DNA of 64,000 bases from Cyanophora paradoxa (GCA_004431415.1 QPMI01000168.1:124001-188000), one strand, 5' to 3'. Positions 33,102-45,450 are shown, numbered from the stretch's first letter. The notes: generated by a model not told the origin, from the sequence alone. A program made the numbers and translations.

Positions 33102-33775
33102 TCAGCTCCAGAAAACATCAACTGAATTAGGGGGGCAGCGCACAGGATATGGGTAGCCGTAGCCACCGATGTGCCCTGGCGCACCCTGGGATCCAACGGG
33201 CTTGGGAAATTGTGGCTGCTCACCCTCTTCCTTCTCATCCCCGCTTCCCTTCTCGTTCTTCTGAGACTGAGGGCAAGGATATGTGAGCGCCCCTGTCGCA
33301 TCGAGGCAAAATTTCGGCGCTCACGTCGCGGTACTTTGCGAGGTACAGTTTCAAAGGTTCTGTGTAATTGTCGAAGCCGAGCGTGCTCATCGCCCACAGC
33401 AAATCGTCGCCGTTGATCGTTTTGCGTTTCTCTCGCTGGCACTTGTCACTGGCTGTGCGAGGGTCAAGGCGAGCGGCAGACAACTAGTTCGCGCTGCTGA
33501 AGCGCCGGCGCAAAGGATATTCGCTTGTGATGAAGCTGATGAACTCCGACACACACTCCTGCACGGTTTCCTTCGCATCCTTGGCAATCTTCGCGTTGGC
33601 CGGTAGTGCCTTCTTCATAATGCGACTGATGTTTGCTATTGGAAGGAAGCGATCCTGCTCTCGGACCTTTGGAGCGGAGGGGTGCGGGTTAGCCGTATAC
33701 CGGGATGTCAAGCGCGGCGGCCATACGTGCCTCACGGTCGGCATCCTCCCGCGCGTCACCCTCTCCCCCGCTCAT
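33102..33775 (-). CDS. CCAAT-binding factor subunit B (NF-YB/HAP3)
   Basis: A histone-fold transcription factor subunit that pairs with NF-YC and joins NF-YA at CCAAT boxes. Exon 1 is [20 protein letters not shown] then LDIP. Exon 2 is [40 protein letters not shown] and EFISFITSE. Exon 3 is [40 protein letters not shown] and YRD. The last exon is a Gly/Pro/Tyr tail with [10 protein letters not shown]. Exons 2 and 3 join exactly as in other NF-YB proteins only if an AT-AC intron (33455-33520) is removed. It diverges from COQ5. Confidence 0.9.
33455..33520 (-). other. U12-type AT-AC intron in NF-YB
   Basis: On the minus strand the intron starts ATATCCTTTGCG, contains CCTTGAC close to its end, and ends CTCGCAC. 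Exon ends ...ACAAGCGA and AGCCAGTGAC join to give [15 protein letters not shown], the invariant NF-YB sequence. No GT lies at this exon boundary. Length 66 nt. Confidence 0.88.
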
Positions 33776-34136
33776 GACCTCCTGTGAGTGGCGTGCGGCC
33801 CAGGTGCTGTCGCTGACGTTCGGAAACCTCGGCGGACGCGGCAAACGTGTGCGCTCTCCCCTTGCTACAGTGGCTATAGCCGCGCAGCTCTACCACGCAA
33901 AGAAAACTGCTCCAATGGCTAGCCGCGCAGGTCGCGCCCGGTCGACGACACGGTGACCTGTACCCCCTCTCCTGCCACCACTGGCCCGCCAGTGCCCGCC
34001 ACTGCCCGCAGGCCGCCGCCTCGCCGTCAGTTCCGGGCTCAGGACTCAGCAGTCAGGCCCACAACGGCTTAGCGCCGCTTCAGCGCAGCAGCGCCGCGGT
34101 TCGCTTCGCCGAGCGACAGACGCGTGCCGGTTCGCC

Positions 34137-35224
34137 ATGTTCGCTCGCGCGGCGCGAGCCCGGCGCCTGGTGGTTTCGATGGCTTCCACGTCGCACGGAC
34201 TCCGATCTGCGCGCTACGCGCACGGCGCGTCAGAGCGGCAGACGATCGACTTCGGGTTCCGCGAGGTGCCCTACGAGGAGAAGCAGGGCATGGTCGGCGA
34301 GGTGTTTCGTCGTGTAGCTGATAGCTACGACATAATGAACGACCTGATGAGCGCGGGCGTGCACCGCCTGTGGAAGGATCACATGGTGCGCGTCCTGCGG
34401 CCGATGCCAGGCGCGCGCGTGCTCGACGTTGCCGGCGGAACAGGTGCAGCCCTTCATGTAGAGCCTCGCGCAATCTCCCTGTTTACATCTCCGCATTGCG
34501 CTCGCAGGGGACATCGCATTTCGGATAGTGCGGGCGATGGATGCTGCAAGGCATGGCGCCACCGGTTCGGCACCCAGCTGGGACGCCGCGTACAGCACAC
34601 CGCAGTCCTCGGAGCCTAGGGGAAGCGGCTGCGTCGTGGTGTGCGATATCAACCCGTCCATGATTGAAGCTGGAAAGCGCCGTGCCCCACCTACGCAGCC
34701 GGGTGGTGCTTTCCTTTTCGGTATATTCCAAAGCTGCATCTCATTTATGCTCCAGGAACCACGCTGGAGTGGGCGGTTGGCAATGCGGAAGCCCTTCCTT
34801 TCGAAGACGCTTCGTTTGACGCCTACACGATCGCCTTTGGCCTGAGGAACGTCACGGATCGAGACGCGGCTCTCAGGGAGGCTCGCCGTGTGCTTAAGCC
34901 CGGCGGCCGCTTCATGTGTGCAGAGTTCTCCCATGTGGCGAACCCAGCTTTGCGTGCAGCCTACAACCTGTACAGTTTTCAAGTTATCCCTCTGCTCGGT
35001 CGTGTTGTGGCAGGCGATGGCGACTCCTACCAGTACCTCGTGGAAAGCATAGCAAGATTTCCAGAGCCTGTAAGTAAATTTGCCTGACCTGTATGCGTTC
35101 TTGGGGCCTTACCCACACGCAGGAGGTGCTATCGGAAATGATGCGTGATGCCGGTTTCGATTGTGTTTCGTACGAGCGCCTCTCTGGCGGAATTGTCGCC
35201 CTCCACTCAGGCTTCGCCTTGTGA
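34137..35224 (+). CDS. COQ5: Ubiquinone biosynthesis C-methyltransferase COQ5
   Basis: A mitochondrial SAM-dependent enzyme that methylates the polyprenyl-benzoquinol ring in ubiquinone synthesis. A basic presequence ([20 protein letters not shown]) precedes [20 protein letters not shown] and [23 protein letters not shown] motif I is VLDVAGGTG, continued after an intron as [12 protein letters not shown]. Later motifs are [57 protein letters not shown] and [18 protein letters not shown]. The C-terminus [20 protein letters not shown] matches UbiE/COQ5. An insert of about 30 residues ([20 protein letters not shown]) after motif I is unusual. Confidence 0.92.
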
Positions 35225-35470
35225 CCTCACTACGATATACATATGTTGACTGTCGGACATCGAGCCAAAACGCACGCACGTGCACACGTGCGCACTCAAC
35301 GGGGGTGCCGGCGCCTTGCAATTGAAATTAGCCAGAGATCAAGGGGATCCGGATCACGTGCACACTCACCGAGTCGACGTCATGATCAGCCGGCGCCGGG
35401 GCATTAATATATATATTGGCAGGGCAGGCCGTATTTCCGTACCCCGACCCGCAGCTTTGCGGCGACCGGC

Positions 35471-38400
35471 ATGGAAGAAGACACGCATTCGCTCCAGCCC
35501 GCGTGGCGCAACTTTAGATCGATTCAAGAGCGGACGTCTCGCGGCAAGAAGGTGTACTCCCGTGAAGAACTTCTTCGATGGCGCGAGGGACAGCAGCCGC
35601 GGCCGGGCACGAGCAGCCGGGCCGACGATGGTGCGCTCGACCCGTAAACCATATGACACACTCCTCACGCGAAGCAGCCGAAGTTCTCAGTTGGCGGCGC
35701 GAGAGCTCCCCGACGGAGCACGAGCGTCGCGACGGTGCGTCGGCGCAGCGCTGCGGCAGATCGCAATGCGCTTACTATGCGCCAGCGGATCGGAGCGCGG
35801 ACCGGGATCGGGATAGGTCGCCCGGAGGCACTCGCGCGGGGTCGGATCGCATACGCTTCCCCGCCGAGCGACCCCGGCTAGCGCTCAAGCCGCGATCGAC
35901 GCCGACATCATCCGTTGTTGGCGCTCAGGAGTCGCCGCCTCCGCGCGAGCCACGTGAAAAGGAAGGCGGAAAGCACCCGACGCCGCAGTCATTCTACTAC
36001 CTGGATCCCCAGGGCGTAACACAAGGGCCGTTCACGAAGGGAGAGATGGCGGCGTGGCACGAAGCAGGATACTTCACGCCAGACCTCCCGACGCGCTCGA
36101 ACCTGGACACTGTGTTCCAGCGTCTCGACGAGCTTCTGCCGCACATTCTGGGCAAGGCGACTTCCCCGTATCAGCCGGCAACAGCAGACAAGGCCTCTTC
36201 TTCTGCACCAGCCCCCTCGGCCGAGAAACCGCCCATGCAGTCACATGCGGAGACTCACGACATCGATGAGCTCCACAGCAAGCACATTGAGAACCTTCTC
36301 CACGATCACGAAGCCGAAGAGAAATCGCGCCATCCCGCAGCTTCTGCGTGGGCGCCCGCTCCAGTGGACGAGGCCAACATGCATCCGGGCCGAATTCTTG
36401 GGGCGCCGCCGCTTCCCATTCTCCCCCATACATTCGTACCAGGTCCGATGTTCCAGGGCGCTCTCTGCCCCGTGCTGAGATTCACCTCCTTTTCGTGCAG
36501 AGCTTCCCCCATTTCCGGCTCAGATCCCTCCCGTCCAACCAGGTTTTCCACACATCGGTCACATCCCTCCCTTCCATGCTGGCCAGCACGGACCAGGCGC
36601 TCCGATGTTTCCAGGCGCCATGCCACCGCATTTTGGAGGGGACGTACCGCCACACCTTCTTGCACTGCAGCACCTCCACCTGCAGGCGTACCTCCACCAG
36701 TTGCATAGCATGGGCCCGCCCGGCCAGATGCCGCCTCAAGCTCCCCCCCACATGCCCTTTCCTCAAGCACACACTCCTGATCCCGTCGAGTCGGTTTGGG
36801 ATCTCGGGCCCGAACGCGAACAGGCGCTTCCAGCTCCCGCCGCAGGTGATCATCCTCTTGATGAAGATCGACCTTTCTGTTCTTTGCTGATTATTGGTTC
36901 TTTTAGGCGGACCCCCTTCCCAGCTAGAGACCCCGCCCCAGTTTGAGGAGACGCCCGGAGCACATGGTGACTCCGTCTTTGCCATTTTCAGACAGCTCAC
37001 ACTTACCCGCCCTACAGTTCAGGGAGTTGTTCATGATGCTACAGAGAACATCGAGACTGGCGATGTGCAGGACGCCAAACGTGCACCAGCATGGAAGGTG
37101 GCAGATACCCGAAAGAGCACTCTGGCCGAAATCCAGGCGGAAGAGGAGGCCCTTAAGAAATCAAAGATCCAACAGGCGAAGTATTCCCCTCCTTCGGACG
37201 CTGCTCTGGAGGCTGCTGTCGCAATTCCGGATGTGAGACTCGTCATACGGCTCTCGGATAAGCTTTTCTTTGATCCTTAGTTGCAGGCCGCCTCCCCTGG
37301 TGGTGAAGAGAACGTCGAGGATGCTGGGAGTTTCCAGAAATCGAAATCGAAGAAGAAGAAGAAGCCTTCAAATTCAGCCAGCAAAGTTGAAATCACAGCA
37401 CCCGCCAAGCCGGCCCCTGCACCCGTCAATCAGTCCATGGTGCCAACTCCAAAGCATTCTGTAGCCATGCCCGAACCTCGTGCTCCATCCGTTGCCTCTC
37501 CGGTGCCGGTGCGCCCTGCCGCATTCCCGAGCAATCCATTTTTCGTCTCTAAAGAGAGTTGATCTAGATTGCTCAAGTTGCTCCACCAGTGCGGACCGGC
37601 CCTGTTTGGAAAGCCCCATCAATTGCTCCAGCCCGCACCCTGCAGGAGATCCAGGTGATGATTGACTGCAGCAATACTTGTTGAGGTTTGCGTGACATTG
37701 GTTTCTGTGTACAGGCCGAGGAAGCTCTGGAACAAAAACGACGCCTTGAGGAGCAGATGCGCATGGAAGCTGAAGCACGTGATGAGGACAGGCGCACAAC
37801 ATCCAGCTCAGGGCCTTGGGGCGCCCGACCTGTAGCTGCTCCCAGCCTGCGCGAGATTCTCATGCAGGAGAAGGCTATGGCATCCACATCATCTGTGCAG
37901 AGCTCATCGAGTGCTACTTCTGTGTCACCTGCGCCACGCGTCGTTCTTGCACCCGTCCGCACAGCGAAGGTGGAAACCGTCTCGTCATCATCTGTCTGGG
38001 GTTCTGCGGCACCTTCCAAACCAAAGACGCTTGCTGATATTCAGGTTGGTCATCAAGTGATGTTTCCACATTCCTCGCTCCGCATAATCAGTCCCGTCTC
38101 CCTGTCCTGCAGGCCGAGGAGCTCGAGAGCAAACAACGAATGACGCAAGTTCAGCATACTGTTCCACCACCGACGTCATCCTTGCCCTTCTCGTCAGCTT
38201 GGGAGCGAGGCGCTGTGAAGGCTGTGCCAGTTGTTACGCCTGCTCCGCCTGTGAGCAGCAGCTCGCCTGCACCATCACCAGCAATCCAGCGCGCTGCCAC
38301 GCGAGCAGCAGTGTCTCCATCGGTGGAAACCAAGAAAATACCCGACGATGATGACAACTTCTGGGACACTCCTGATGAGCCCCCAAGGATGGTTCGCCAA

Positions 38401-38997
38401 ATCATGTTGTGCTTTGTCGCTTCTTATATGCGTTCCACAGGACAAGACCCAGAATAAAAAGCAGGCATCGCAGAAAGGTGCAGCGCCGATCCAGCAACAG
38501 CATCAGCAACAGGACAATCTCGCTCTCTGGTGCGAGAGGCAGCTGCGGGACCTGAGGTGTGTTCCACTACACACTTCTGCCTTTGCGATTCTTGCCTTAA
38601 AGTTCCTCGGAACCAGGCTGGACATTGATACGGAGACTTTGCTATCTATTTTTTCAACTGAGATGTCTGATGGCGAGATGCGAGATTACCTCCGTGACAT
38701 CCTTGGGGAGTCTTTGGGCACTCGAAATGTCCGCCGCTTTTCGTTATTGTCATCTCCTCCACCAACTCTGTTCCGCAGTTCGCAGAAGAGTTTATCCAGC
38801 GTTGGCGATTGACTCCGATTCCGAAGGCTGGCTCTCCTCAAGCTAGCAGCCTGTCAGGCTTCTCAACCCAGGCGAAGGCAAAGGGCAAGAAGGGGAAGAC
38901 AAAGGCCGTCCCACTCGCTCTCTCTTTTTCGGTCGCGAGTGAAAATAGGCCTAACCGAGGGGAGATCGTAGGCAGCAGTAGCTCCCTGCACCCGTGA
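35471..38997 (+). CDS. GYF-domain protein, GIGYF/PERQ-like translational regulator
   Basis: The family binds proline-rich partners and eIF4E-type proteins to repress or tune translation. Exon 1 reads MEEDTHSLQPAWRNFRSIQE, then KKVYSREELLRWREGQQ; YSREELL fits the eIF4E-binding pattern YxxxxL plus a hydrophobic residue. A GYF domain follows: SFYYLDPQGVTQGPFTKGEM and AAWHEAGYFTPDLPTRS. A long Pro-rich part, three repeats (STLAEIQAEEEAL, RTLQEIQAEEALEQ, KTLADIQAEELES), FWDTPDEPPR and a C-terminal region (DIDTETLLSIFSTEMSDGEM, FAEEFIQRWRL) end with SFSVASENRPNRGEI, close to the GIGYF C-terminus. About ten short introns are inferred; several borders in 36.4-37.6 kb are uncertain. Confidence 0.82.
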
Positions 38998-39768
38998 ATC
39001 AGTCCGATTGCATACATTGTGTGCCCACGTGAATCAGTCCGGCGGTCTGTCCATGCATTTTGTTTTGCATGCATTGGTCTGTGCTAACATCTGAGATTGT
39101 CGCCGGCTGAGAACTCGGGAAGTGCACGTGACGACTGGGTCATGCACATAGCGCTTGCTTGATGTACGTAGTTGCTTGGCTCAGCGGCTTGTACTACGGC
39201 CTGTGATGGTAGGCCCTCCGGATCCATCAGACTTCGGCGGGGGCCCCCCGGGCCCCTAGGCCTTCGGGGGTGCACTTTATCGAATTCATCAGATGGGGTC
39301 CCCCGGCCCCTTTGGCACCGGTGCCGGCGCCCAGGTGGGTTACCCTCTTTAAAATTTCCCTCACAGGCGCTGTCCCGCACAACCTCGTACCGTAGTTTTA
39401 GAGAAAGTCGTAGGGATCTGGGAGAGCTTTAGGAAATGAAATTGAAAAGGAAATCCAACCAAATTGCCAACATGGGCCGCCCTGCGCGCCCATAGCTTGA
39501 GAAAGAGCAGTAGAGAGTAGCAAGATGGCCCTTGCCGGTTGCCTGCAAGCATGTGTCTACATCATGTGCAGCTGCTAGCTGCTAGCTGCTGCAAGCATGT
39601 GTGCATACAAGCAATGCTGCTAGCTTACATCATGCGTCTACGCTGAACGCATGTACACCCGCCTGAACTCGAACACACGTGTACCCCCCACCCCGCAAAG
39701 GCAGTATCTCCTGGTGCCCCAACTCGACGAGATTCAACACACGCTGGCCCAGTTCCACAGGGGGTGCA
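38998..39768. repeat. Spacer with a diverged R3 copy
   Basis: About 39283-39375 resembles R3: CATCAGATGGGGTCCCCC, GTGGGTTACCCTCTTTAAAA and TTTCCCTCACAGGCGCTGT. GC-rich hairpin-forming sequence lies just upstream (GGGGGCCCCCCGGGCCCC near 39240). AGCTGCTAGCTGCTAGCTGC repeats near 39570. No gene is seen. Confidence 0.5.
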
Positions 39769-41706
39769 CTACCTCCTTGGGGCCTCCAGGAATTTCGGCT
39801 GGCTCGCATTGCATCCGCACCGGTAGTCCTGGCTGACCCATCGTTGTATCCAGCTTGTCCAGAGCTCCAAAGCAAATTGCCCCATCCTTACATTCTTGAG
39901 AGCCTCTCATGCAGACGCTGGTAGAGCTCCATCTGGAACACGGATGCAGGCGTCGGATAAAACCCCATAACGTCAGGTCCAGACAAACCTGCTGAGATGC
40001 AGGCAACCTCATGATTTTGTTAAGGAGGCTTGTCACATCAATTGTTGAACTCCGAATGAATGTCAGGTGATATACGTAAGCAAAGAGCCCTGCAATACTG
40101 AATTTAAGCGAGCAATGATGCAAGGTGTGACGAAAGGCACCCGTAATGAATTGGCCTGCGAGTCCACGTCAGAATTTCATAGCAATAAGCCAGCATAAAC
40201 ACGCACAGTCCATCCGATCTGTGATTCCCCCATGGCCTGGAATCGTCCCGGAGAAGTCCTTCAGCTTGAACGCCCGCTTGAAGCCACTTGCGAAGAACCC
40301 CCCAAATGGAGCAACGATGGATGCAAAGAATGCGAAGATCAACGAGTGAAGTTGGATGGGTAGCACGGTAAGCGTTGCCCTGTGTTGTCCAAGCTACCGA
40401 GTTGCTTAGCGCCAGCATCGAACCTGAAGAAAGAAACAGAACAAGCTTTACCACATGAGACATGAATGCAGGAAGACGATACTGTTGGGGCGAGAAGATG
40501 GAGTCTGGGTCGCAATGGATGGTGTCTGACAGGAAATCCTGGCAAGCGAAGGTGAGACGAGACAATTCAACAAAGCCAAGGCGTCGAACCGGCCGAGGGC
40601 AGATCATCCAGTCAAATTGAGTGAGGAACTTGGCCCAAAAGAACCCAAAAATCAAGGTAGAGATCATTCCACCAATGAAGCCCTCCCAGGTCTTCTTAGG
40701 AGAAAGCTTTATCAACTGCAATCACATGAGCATCCATTGTTGGAGACAGACGCAGATATTCAGACCGGGTGGCGACCCAAGAAGTAGCCGAACAGGTACG
40801 CTGCATGCACCATGGGCATGTTTTGAGGTCGAAAAAGAAAGCAGGCGGACCCGTGATATCATTCATGATGACCAGACTTGCAGGCAACACAAACCAGATG
40901 AGGCCCTCGTACACATTGTTGATCCTGTCATGGGGCCAATGAGCTCATGGTGGAATAGCGCTCGACATGATGCACACATGAAGTTCGATTGGACGACAAC
41001 AATGAGTAGCACCATATGAATCCAAGCAAACTGCTGGAATTGATATCTAACTACGGGTGAGCCAACCAGAGAAAAAGGCCGAGATAAGAAAACATACTTG
41101 TAGGTGTTCTCGTCCCGAAGACTCCAGACGAACGCCATAAACCCTGCAATGGGTACGTTCAAAAACTAAACTTTACCATGACTGCACTGCACGCAAACAT
41201 ACCGCACACGTAGAGGGCGAAGGAGATGAAAAAATGGTACCGCACGAGCGGGACAATGGGAATCTTCAGCGACGTGGACGCAAGTATGTACTTCTCCACG
41301 TATCCAAGAGCGCCCTTCCCGTAAACGAAGAAAAGACAGGTAGCTAAGAAGTACCTGGGGAGGGCAATCGTTCGATTGAAAGCGCGTAAGAGCGAGAGAA
41401 AAAGAACCCGCACCAGTGAATCGTCTTGAAATATGGTATTCTCCTTTCCTGCTTCTTGATCACAGCGCATTTAAGGCCTATGATTTCCTTGAAGGAGAGG
41501 ATCTGAATCCCAATGACCAGCGCCGCAACTGGCGACGGTGCGGTGTGGGAACGGAGAGGGAGCCGAATGCGCGACCGCGAGCCCATACCGTATACGTGAC
41601 CAGCGTACAAGATGAGGAAGAAAGCGACGATCATGAGGAACGTGCTCGCGGACCGGACTGCGAAGTTCCGGAGCTTGGAGGGCTGTCTTGCGGACGATGC
41701 CGCCAT
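39769..41706 (-). CDS. Phosphatidate cytidylyltransferase (CDP-diacylglycerol synthase)
   Basis: An ER multi-pass enzyme converting phosphatidic acid and CTP to CDP-diacylglycerol. Spliced exons give [131 protein letters not shown] and [20 protein letters not shown]. Then come [20 protein letters not shown] and [20 protein letters not shown], the CDS signature. The tail [16 protein letters not shown] then [13 protein letters not shown] fits the eukaryotic CDS1 type. The exact stop is uncertain (39769 if the last intron is not spliced). It diverges from the mTERF gene. Confidence 0.88.
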
Positions 41707-42194
41707 TGGCTGGGCAGCCGAGCCGCCGTATCCGCCATTGGAAGTGCGGACGGGGGAGTTAGCACCAGCGCGCGGAACGGCTGCGTCCCGGTCAGACCGA
41801 TCCCTGTCACCGGCGGGATTCGCCCTCCTCCGAGCGCGCGAACTGCGCGTACGTTATACGCGGCGCAGAGTCTGCGTGCGGGGACGGCAGCCGGTCGCAC
41901 CGCTGGGGGCTGGCTGATTGCTCTCTCTCGCTGCTCGCCGTACGACCCGGGTTGCGTCGCCCGGCCATCCCGCGGTTGCTGCGAGCTCTGTAGGCGCGCC
42001 CAGAGCGACGCAGCCGACTCAGGAGGGCACTGCACTTGTACCCCCAACACACCCCTGGGCCCTGTCACTCACTGTCACTCAGGCACACTGACGCAGCGTC
42101 CACAGCACACGCAGGCACATCGGCACTGCAGTTTAGCTGCACCCGGAGCGAATACGGTACTCTACGTTGCACCGCTCCGATTCTAGCGGCGACG

Positions 42195-43361
42195 ATGTTT
42201 GCGGCGCCGGCGGCCCTCGCCGGCCCCGCGCGCATCATTCCTGGATGCGTTGGGGACCGTATCACCTGTGACGTTGATGTCACGCGGCGGCGGCCCTCCG
42301 CAACGAAGTCCCCCATGTTGATCGGACATATCTCCTCCCCGTCACAGGCCGCGCTGTCTCGCGCCGGGCCGCCGATCTTTATGGCCGCTAGGCGGCAAGC
42401 GGACACGGGAGACGGATCCGAAGACCCCAGCCAAGCGCAGCCGGCGCTGCGGACCCGGTCCGGCAAAGGAGAGGGCCGACAGCTGCCCCTGCGGGTTGAG
42501 GAGGGAGGCCGTGCGAGTCCGAGTAAACCTGCGCGGCGCTTAGTCGAAACTCCGCCTCAGCGCGAGGACCTGCTGGATTTGGGTCTCACGTTGGAAGATC
42601 TCCCGACTCCGCTGCGGCGGGTGGAGCGCTCCAAAGTTGTCTTGGAGAGCGAGGATTTCCTCGAGGAAACAGCCGGACTGCTGAACCTGTGAGTTCGATC
42701 CTCCGCATGTGCATCACTGTTAATTTCAAACTGGATTGCAGGTCGCCAGACGCGTTCCCGCGCGCGCTGCGCTCGCGCCTCTTGAGAGTGGAGAAGAACC
42801 GGCCGGATGAGCCAATCGTACAGTTCCTGCTTTCGACCGGAATAGACCGACACGATCTGAATGAAATGCTCGAGGCCTACCCTCGTTTATTGAAAGTCAA
42901 AGTCACGGACGCGCTTCAACAGGTGCTTCTGCGAGCTCACTAACACTTGCAACTCGACAAATGCGCTGACCCCCTGTGCAGAAAGTGGACTTCCTTTTCG
43001 TTCAGCTCAAGATGGGCCCTGAAGAGCTTGTGGAGTAAGCCCATCACAAATTCTTGGCGTTGACCCCGTCCTGGCTTACACGGAATTGCAGATTTCCGCA
43101 GTATTTGACATATGATCTGAACACAAGGATCCACCCGAGACACGCTTTCTTGTCTATAACACGCCTACGAGAACGGTTCTTCAGACCAAGACTTGCAACA
43201 TGGGTGAGTCCTTCTGTCTTATCATCGCAACGAGTCTGATGCATTTGCAGATTACGCCGAGTGATCCTCGCTTTGCGCAGCACGTTGCGAAGCGCACAGT
43301 CGAGGAGTACTCGCTCTTCCTCTCCGAGTTTCTGGCCAGCATTGAAGGAAAGCAATTCTGA
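42195..43361 (+). CDS. mTERF-domain organelle protein
   Basis: mTERF proteins bind nucleic acid in mitochondria or plastids and act in organelle transcription, splicing or ribosome assembly. A long Ala/Arg/Ser-rich N-terminus (MFAAPAALAGPARIIPG) could be a targeting peptide. Helical repeats then read LDLGLTLEDLPTPLRRV, VLESEDFLEETAGLLNL, HDLNEMLEAYPRLLKVKVTD, VDFLFVQLKMGPEELV and DFPQYLTYDLNTRIHPRHAF with ITRLRERFFRP. The pairing of FPQYLTYDLNTRI-type and EMLEAYPRLL-type helices is typical of mTERF repeats. The protein ends SLFLSEFLASIEGKQF. Four short introns are inferred. Target organelle is not clear. Confidence 0.78.
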
Positions 43362-44035
43362 ATTAGGATCCAGTGCTGATGTGTATTCAAAATTTCACAT
43401 AATATTTTTTTACGATTACGATTACGTTTCCGCTAGCTGCTATTAGACGTAGAGGCCTGTAGGTGGCCACACCTCCCTTTTCAGTCGGACGGGGCACCCC
43501 TCCCTTCGGGGGCTCCAGCGGGTTACGTTCTTTATTTTCCCGAACAGTACAGGTATCTGTTTCAAGCGCAAGGAGGATTCTGCGCGCGGTGGCGCCCGTG
43601 GCATGGAAAGAGCAATTCTAAATGTGATTTTGGCGCCTCTGAGATGCACTCGAGGCGAGCTCCTGCACGTCCCCGCCGTGCCCGCCCACCGAACCCCCCC
43701 CCCCCCCCCCCCTCCTCCTCAGAAAACACCTGTACCCAGGCTGGACTTGGCAGCGGCCTTGGCAGCCTTGAAGCCGTGGCGCCCGGCGCTGCCTGGCACG
43801 CTGGCAACGTCGAAGCTGCATAGCGTTTGGATTTGAAGTCAGCGCATACGTCGGCATCGTCGGCATTGGCATCTAGCTCGATATCGACCGCACAATCTGG
43901 CATCGCGCGGACGCTGAGCGACATCGAAAACCCTCTCTTGACGCGTTCAATCTCCCGCATACCACGGCGCACATCGGCAGCGCCGGCCGCGGCGGGCCGG
44001 ATGGCCGCCGCCACGCTTCCGACATCAAGCTCGCT
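43362..44035. repeat. Spacer with R3 repeat and poly(C)
   Basis: An R3 copy lies at 43445-43617. A run of about 18 C occurs at 43696-43713. A + strand frame from 43827 (MDLKSAHTSASSALASSSIS) could be an earlier start of the ZNHIT2 gene joined by a short intron; otherwise no gene is seen. Confidence 0.55.
43445..43617 (+). repeat. Dispersed repeat R3, copy 1
   Basis: Shared with 51594-51775: GACGTAGAGGCCTGTAG-TGG, CACCTCCCTTT, CGGACGGGGC-CCCCTCCC, GCGGGTTACG-TCTTTATTTT, CCCGAACAG-AC, TGTCTGTTT and a final GGAAAGAGC. It begins about 85 bp after the mTERF stop, same strand. Confidence 0.75.
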
Positions 44036-45450
44036 GTGCAGTGCGTCGGCACCGGCCCGCGTTTCAATACGCGTCCTTGTAGTCAATGCGCACGCAGACT
44101 TGCCCCAGAGGAGGCCCCGTTCGTGCAGATCGAGCGGGTCTGCGCTGTGTGTGCGCGGCAGATCAGCAAGTACGCGTGTCCTCGCTGCAACATTCGGTAT
44201 TGCTCCATCCAGTGCTACAAGGTGAATTTATTTCCATACATTCCCAGAACGCGCTCACAAAACGTCAGGGGCACTCAGGCCGTTGCGTGTCCGAGTTTGC
44301 GAACGAACAGGCTAAGGCAAGTCTCCAGGGCCAACGCGCAGATGACGCTTCAGCTCGCGAGGTGCAAATTTCGTGAGAAACCTCCGTGGTATATCTGATG
44401 CGAAGCAGATATTGGAAATTCTGCGTCGAATGCCGCTCGATGACTCGGACGGCTCGGATGCAGAGGATGACGAAGGCGGCGTCAAAGAAGATGTGCTGAA
44501 ACGTCTTTCACAGCAGCTTTCAACGGGTGTGCTCGCCGTTCACGCAGCAGGCTGGCGGTTGCAAACTTTTCATGTGCAGGGGCTTCTGCTGAGGAAGTTC
44601 TTGCGGGGATGCCAGAAGAGTTGGTCAAAGAATTCCAGCAGAGTTTAGCAAATGGAGAGCTGTCGGAACACGTCGAGCTTTGGAAACCCTTCTGGAGCCC
44701 TGAGATTGCTGTGAGGGTCTCAGCTTACCTCTGTTGTCTTTTGGCTGCTCACTTCTGCTGAACAGATTCGTGATATTCCTCAAGTTGTGGGCGCTCCTCC
44801 TGAAATTCAGTCTCTGACCAAGGTTGAGCCCTCGAGCGAGCTCAAGTACCATGCAGTTAATGTCATGTACGTAAATTTGAGACCATATGAAACCGCAGTT
44901 GTGTAATCTGAAAAGGTGGCCCTCAGTTATGCCTACGCAAGTACATGTCGATATTACAATGGCGCCTGGAGGGATGACTCTGTGAATGCCGCTGCAACAT
45001 TCATGCAAATCGCAAGAGTTGTCAGCGAAAACGCTCAATATCAATCTCTCGTTGATGCCCTGGACGGCTCTGTATCGCAGGCCATGCAGGTACATTAAAG
45101 CTCGTCTTGTTCCTTTTCAGTCCTGCATATCCTCTCTGATGGAAGTTTATTCAACGCCCCAGCCAAGCCCCGGATTCCCTCGGAAAGCAGCGATTGCGCT
45201 CGTCAGGGACGTTTTTGATATACTCTCGTCGAAAGAATTTGTCGATGCTGCTTTCTTCGACTCTTGCGGCATCCTTGATGCTGGGGTCAACGAAATGAAG
45301 AACACCCTATCAAAAGGAGAGTGCCGGCCCCTCAAGCAGGCAAGAGCAAAGCTCATGTTTTTCCGGTCCTGGTTCAGAGCCAAAGCAGACGATTTATTGC
45401 TTCTTAGGACCGATGTAGGACAATACCTGTGTACTTGGAATCATACTTGA
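44036..45450 (+). CDS. ZNHIT2: HIT zinc-finger protein ZNHIT2
   Basis: ZNHIT2 links the R2TP/HSP90 chaperone system to snRNP (U5) assembly. A HIT finger is visible: VCAVCARQISKYACPRCNIR then YCSIQCYK, with C-x2-C and C-x2-C pairs. Later exons give LKRLSQQLSTG, MPEELVKEFQQSLANGELSE and HVELWKPFWSPEI. They continue with IPQVVGAPPEIQSLTKVEPS, LKYHAVNVIVALSYAYASTC, RYYNGAWRDDS, ALVRDVFDILSSKEF and KQARAKLMFFRSWF. The whole order matches ZNHIT2. The start is uncertain: MQCVGTGPRFNTRPCSQC at 44036 is open into the finger, but an upstream exon from 43827 is possible. Confidence 0.82.

Noticed and set aside
41416-42186. Plus-strand open frame of 256 codons
   Set aside because: It lies antisense across the start of the CDP-diacylglycerol synthase gene and has Arg/Ser/Pro-rich GC-driven composition with no recognisable domain.
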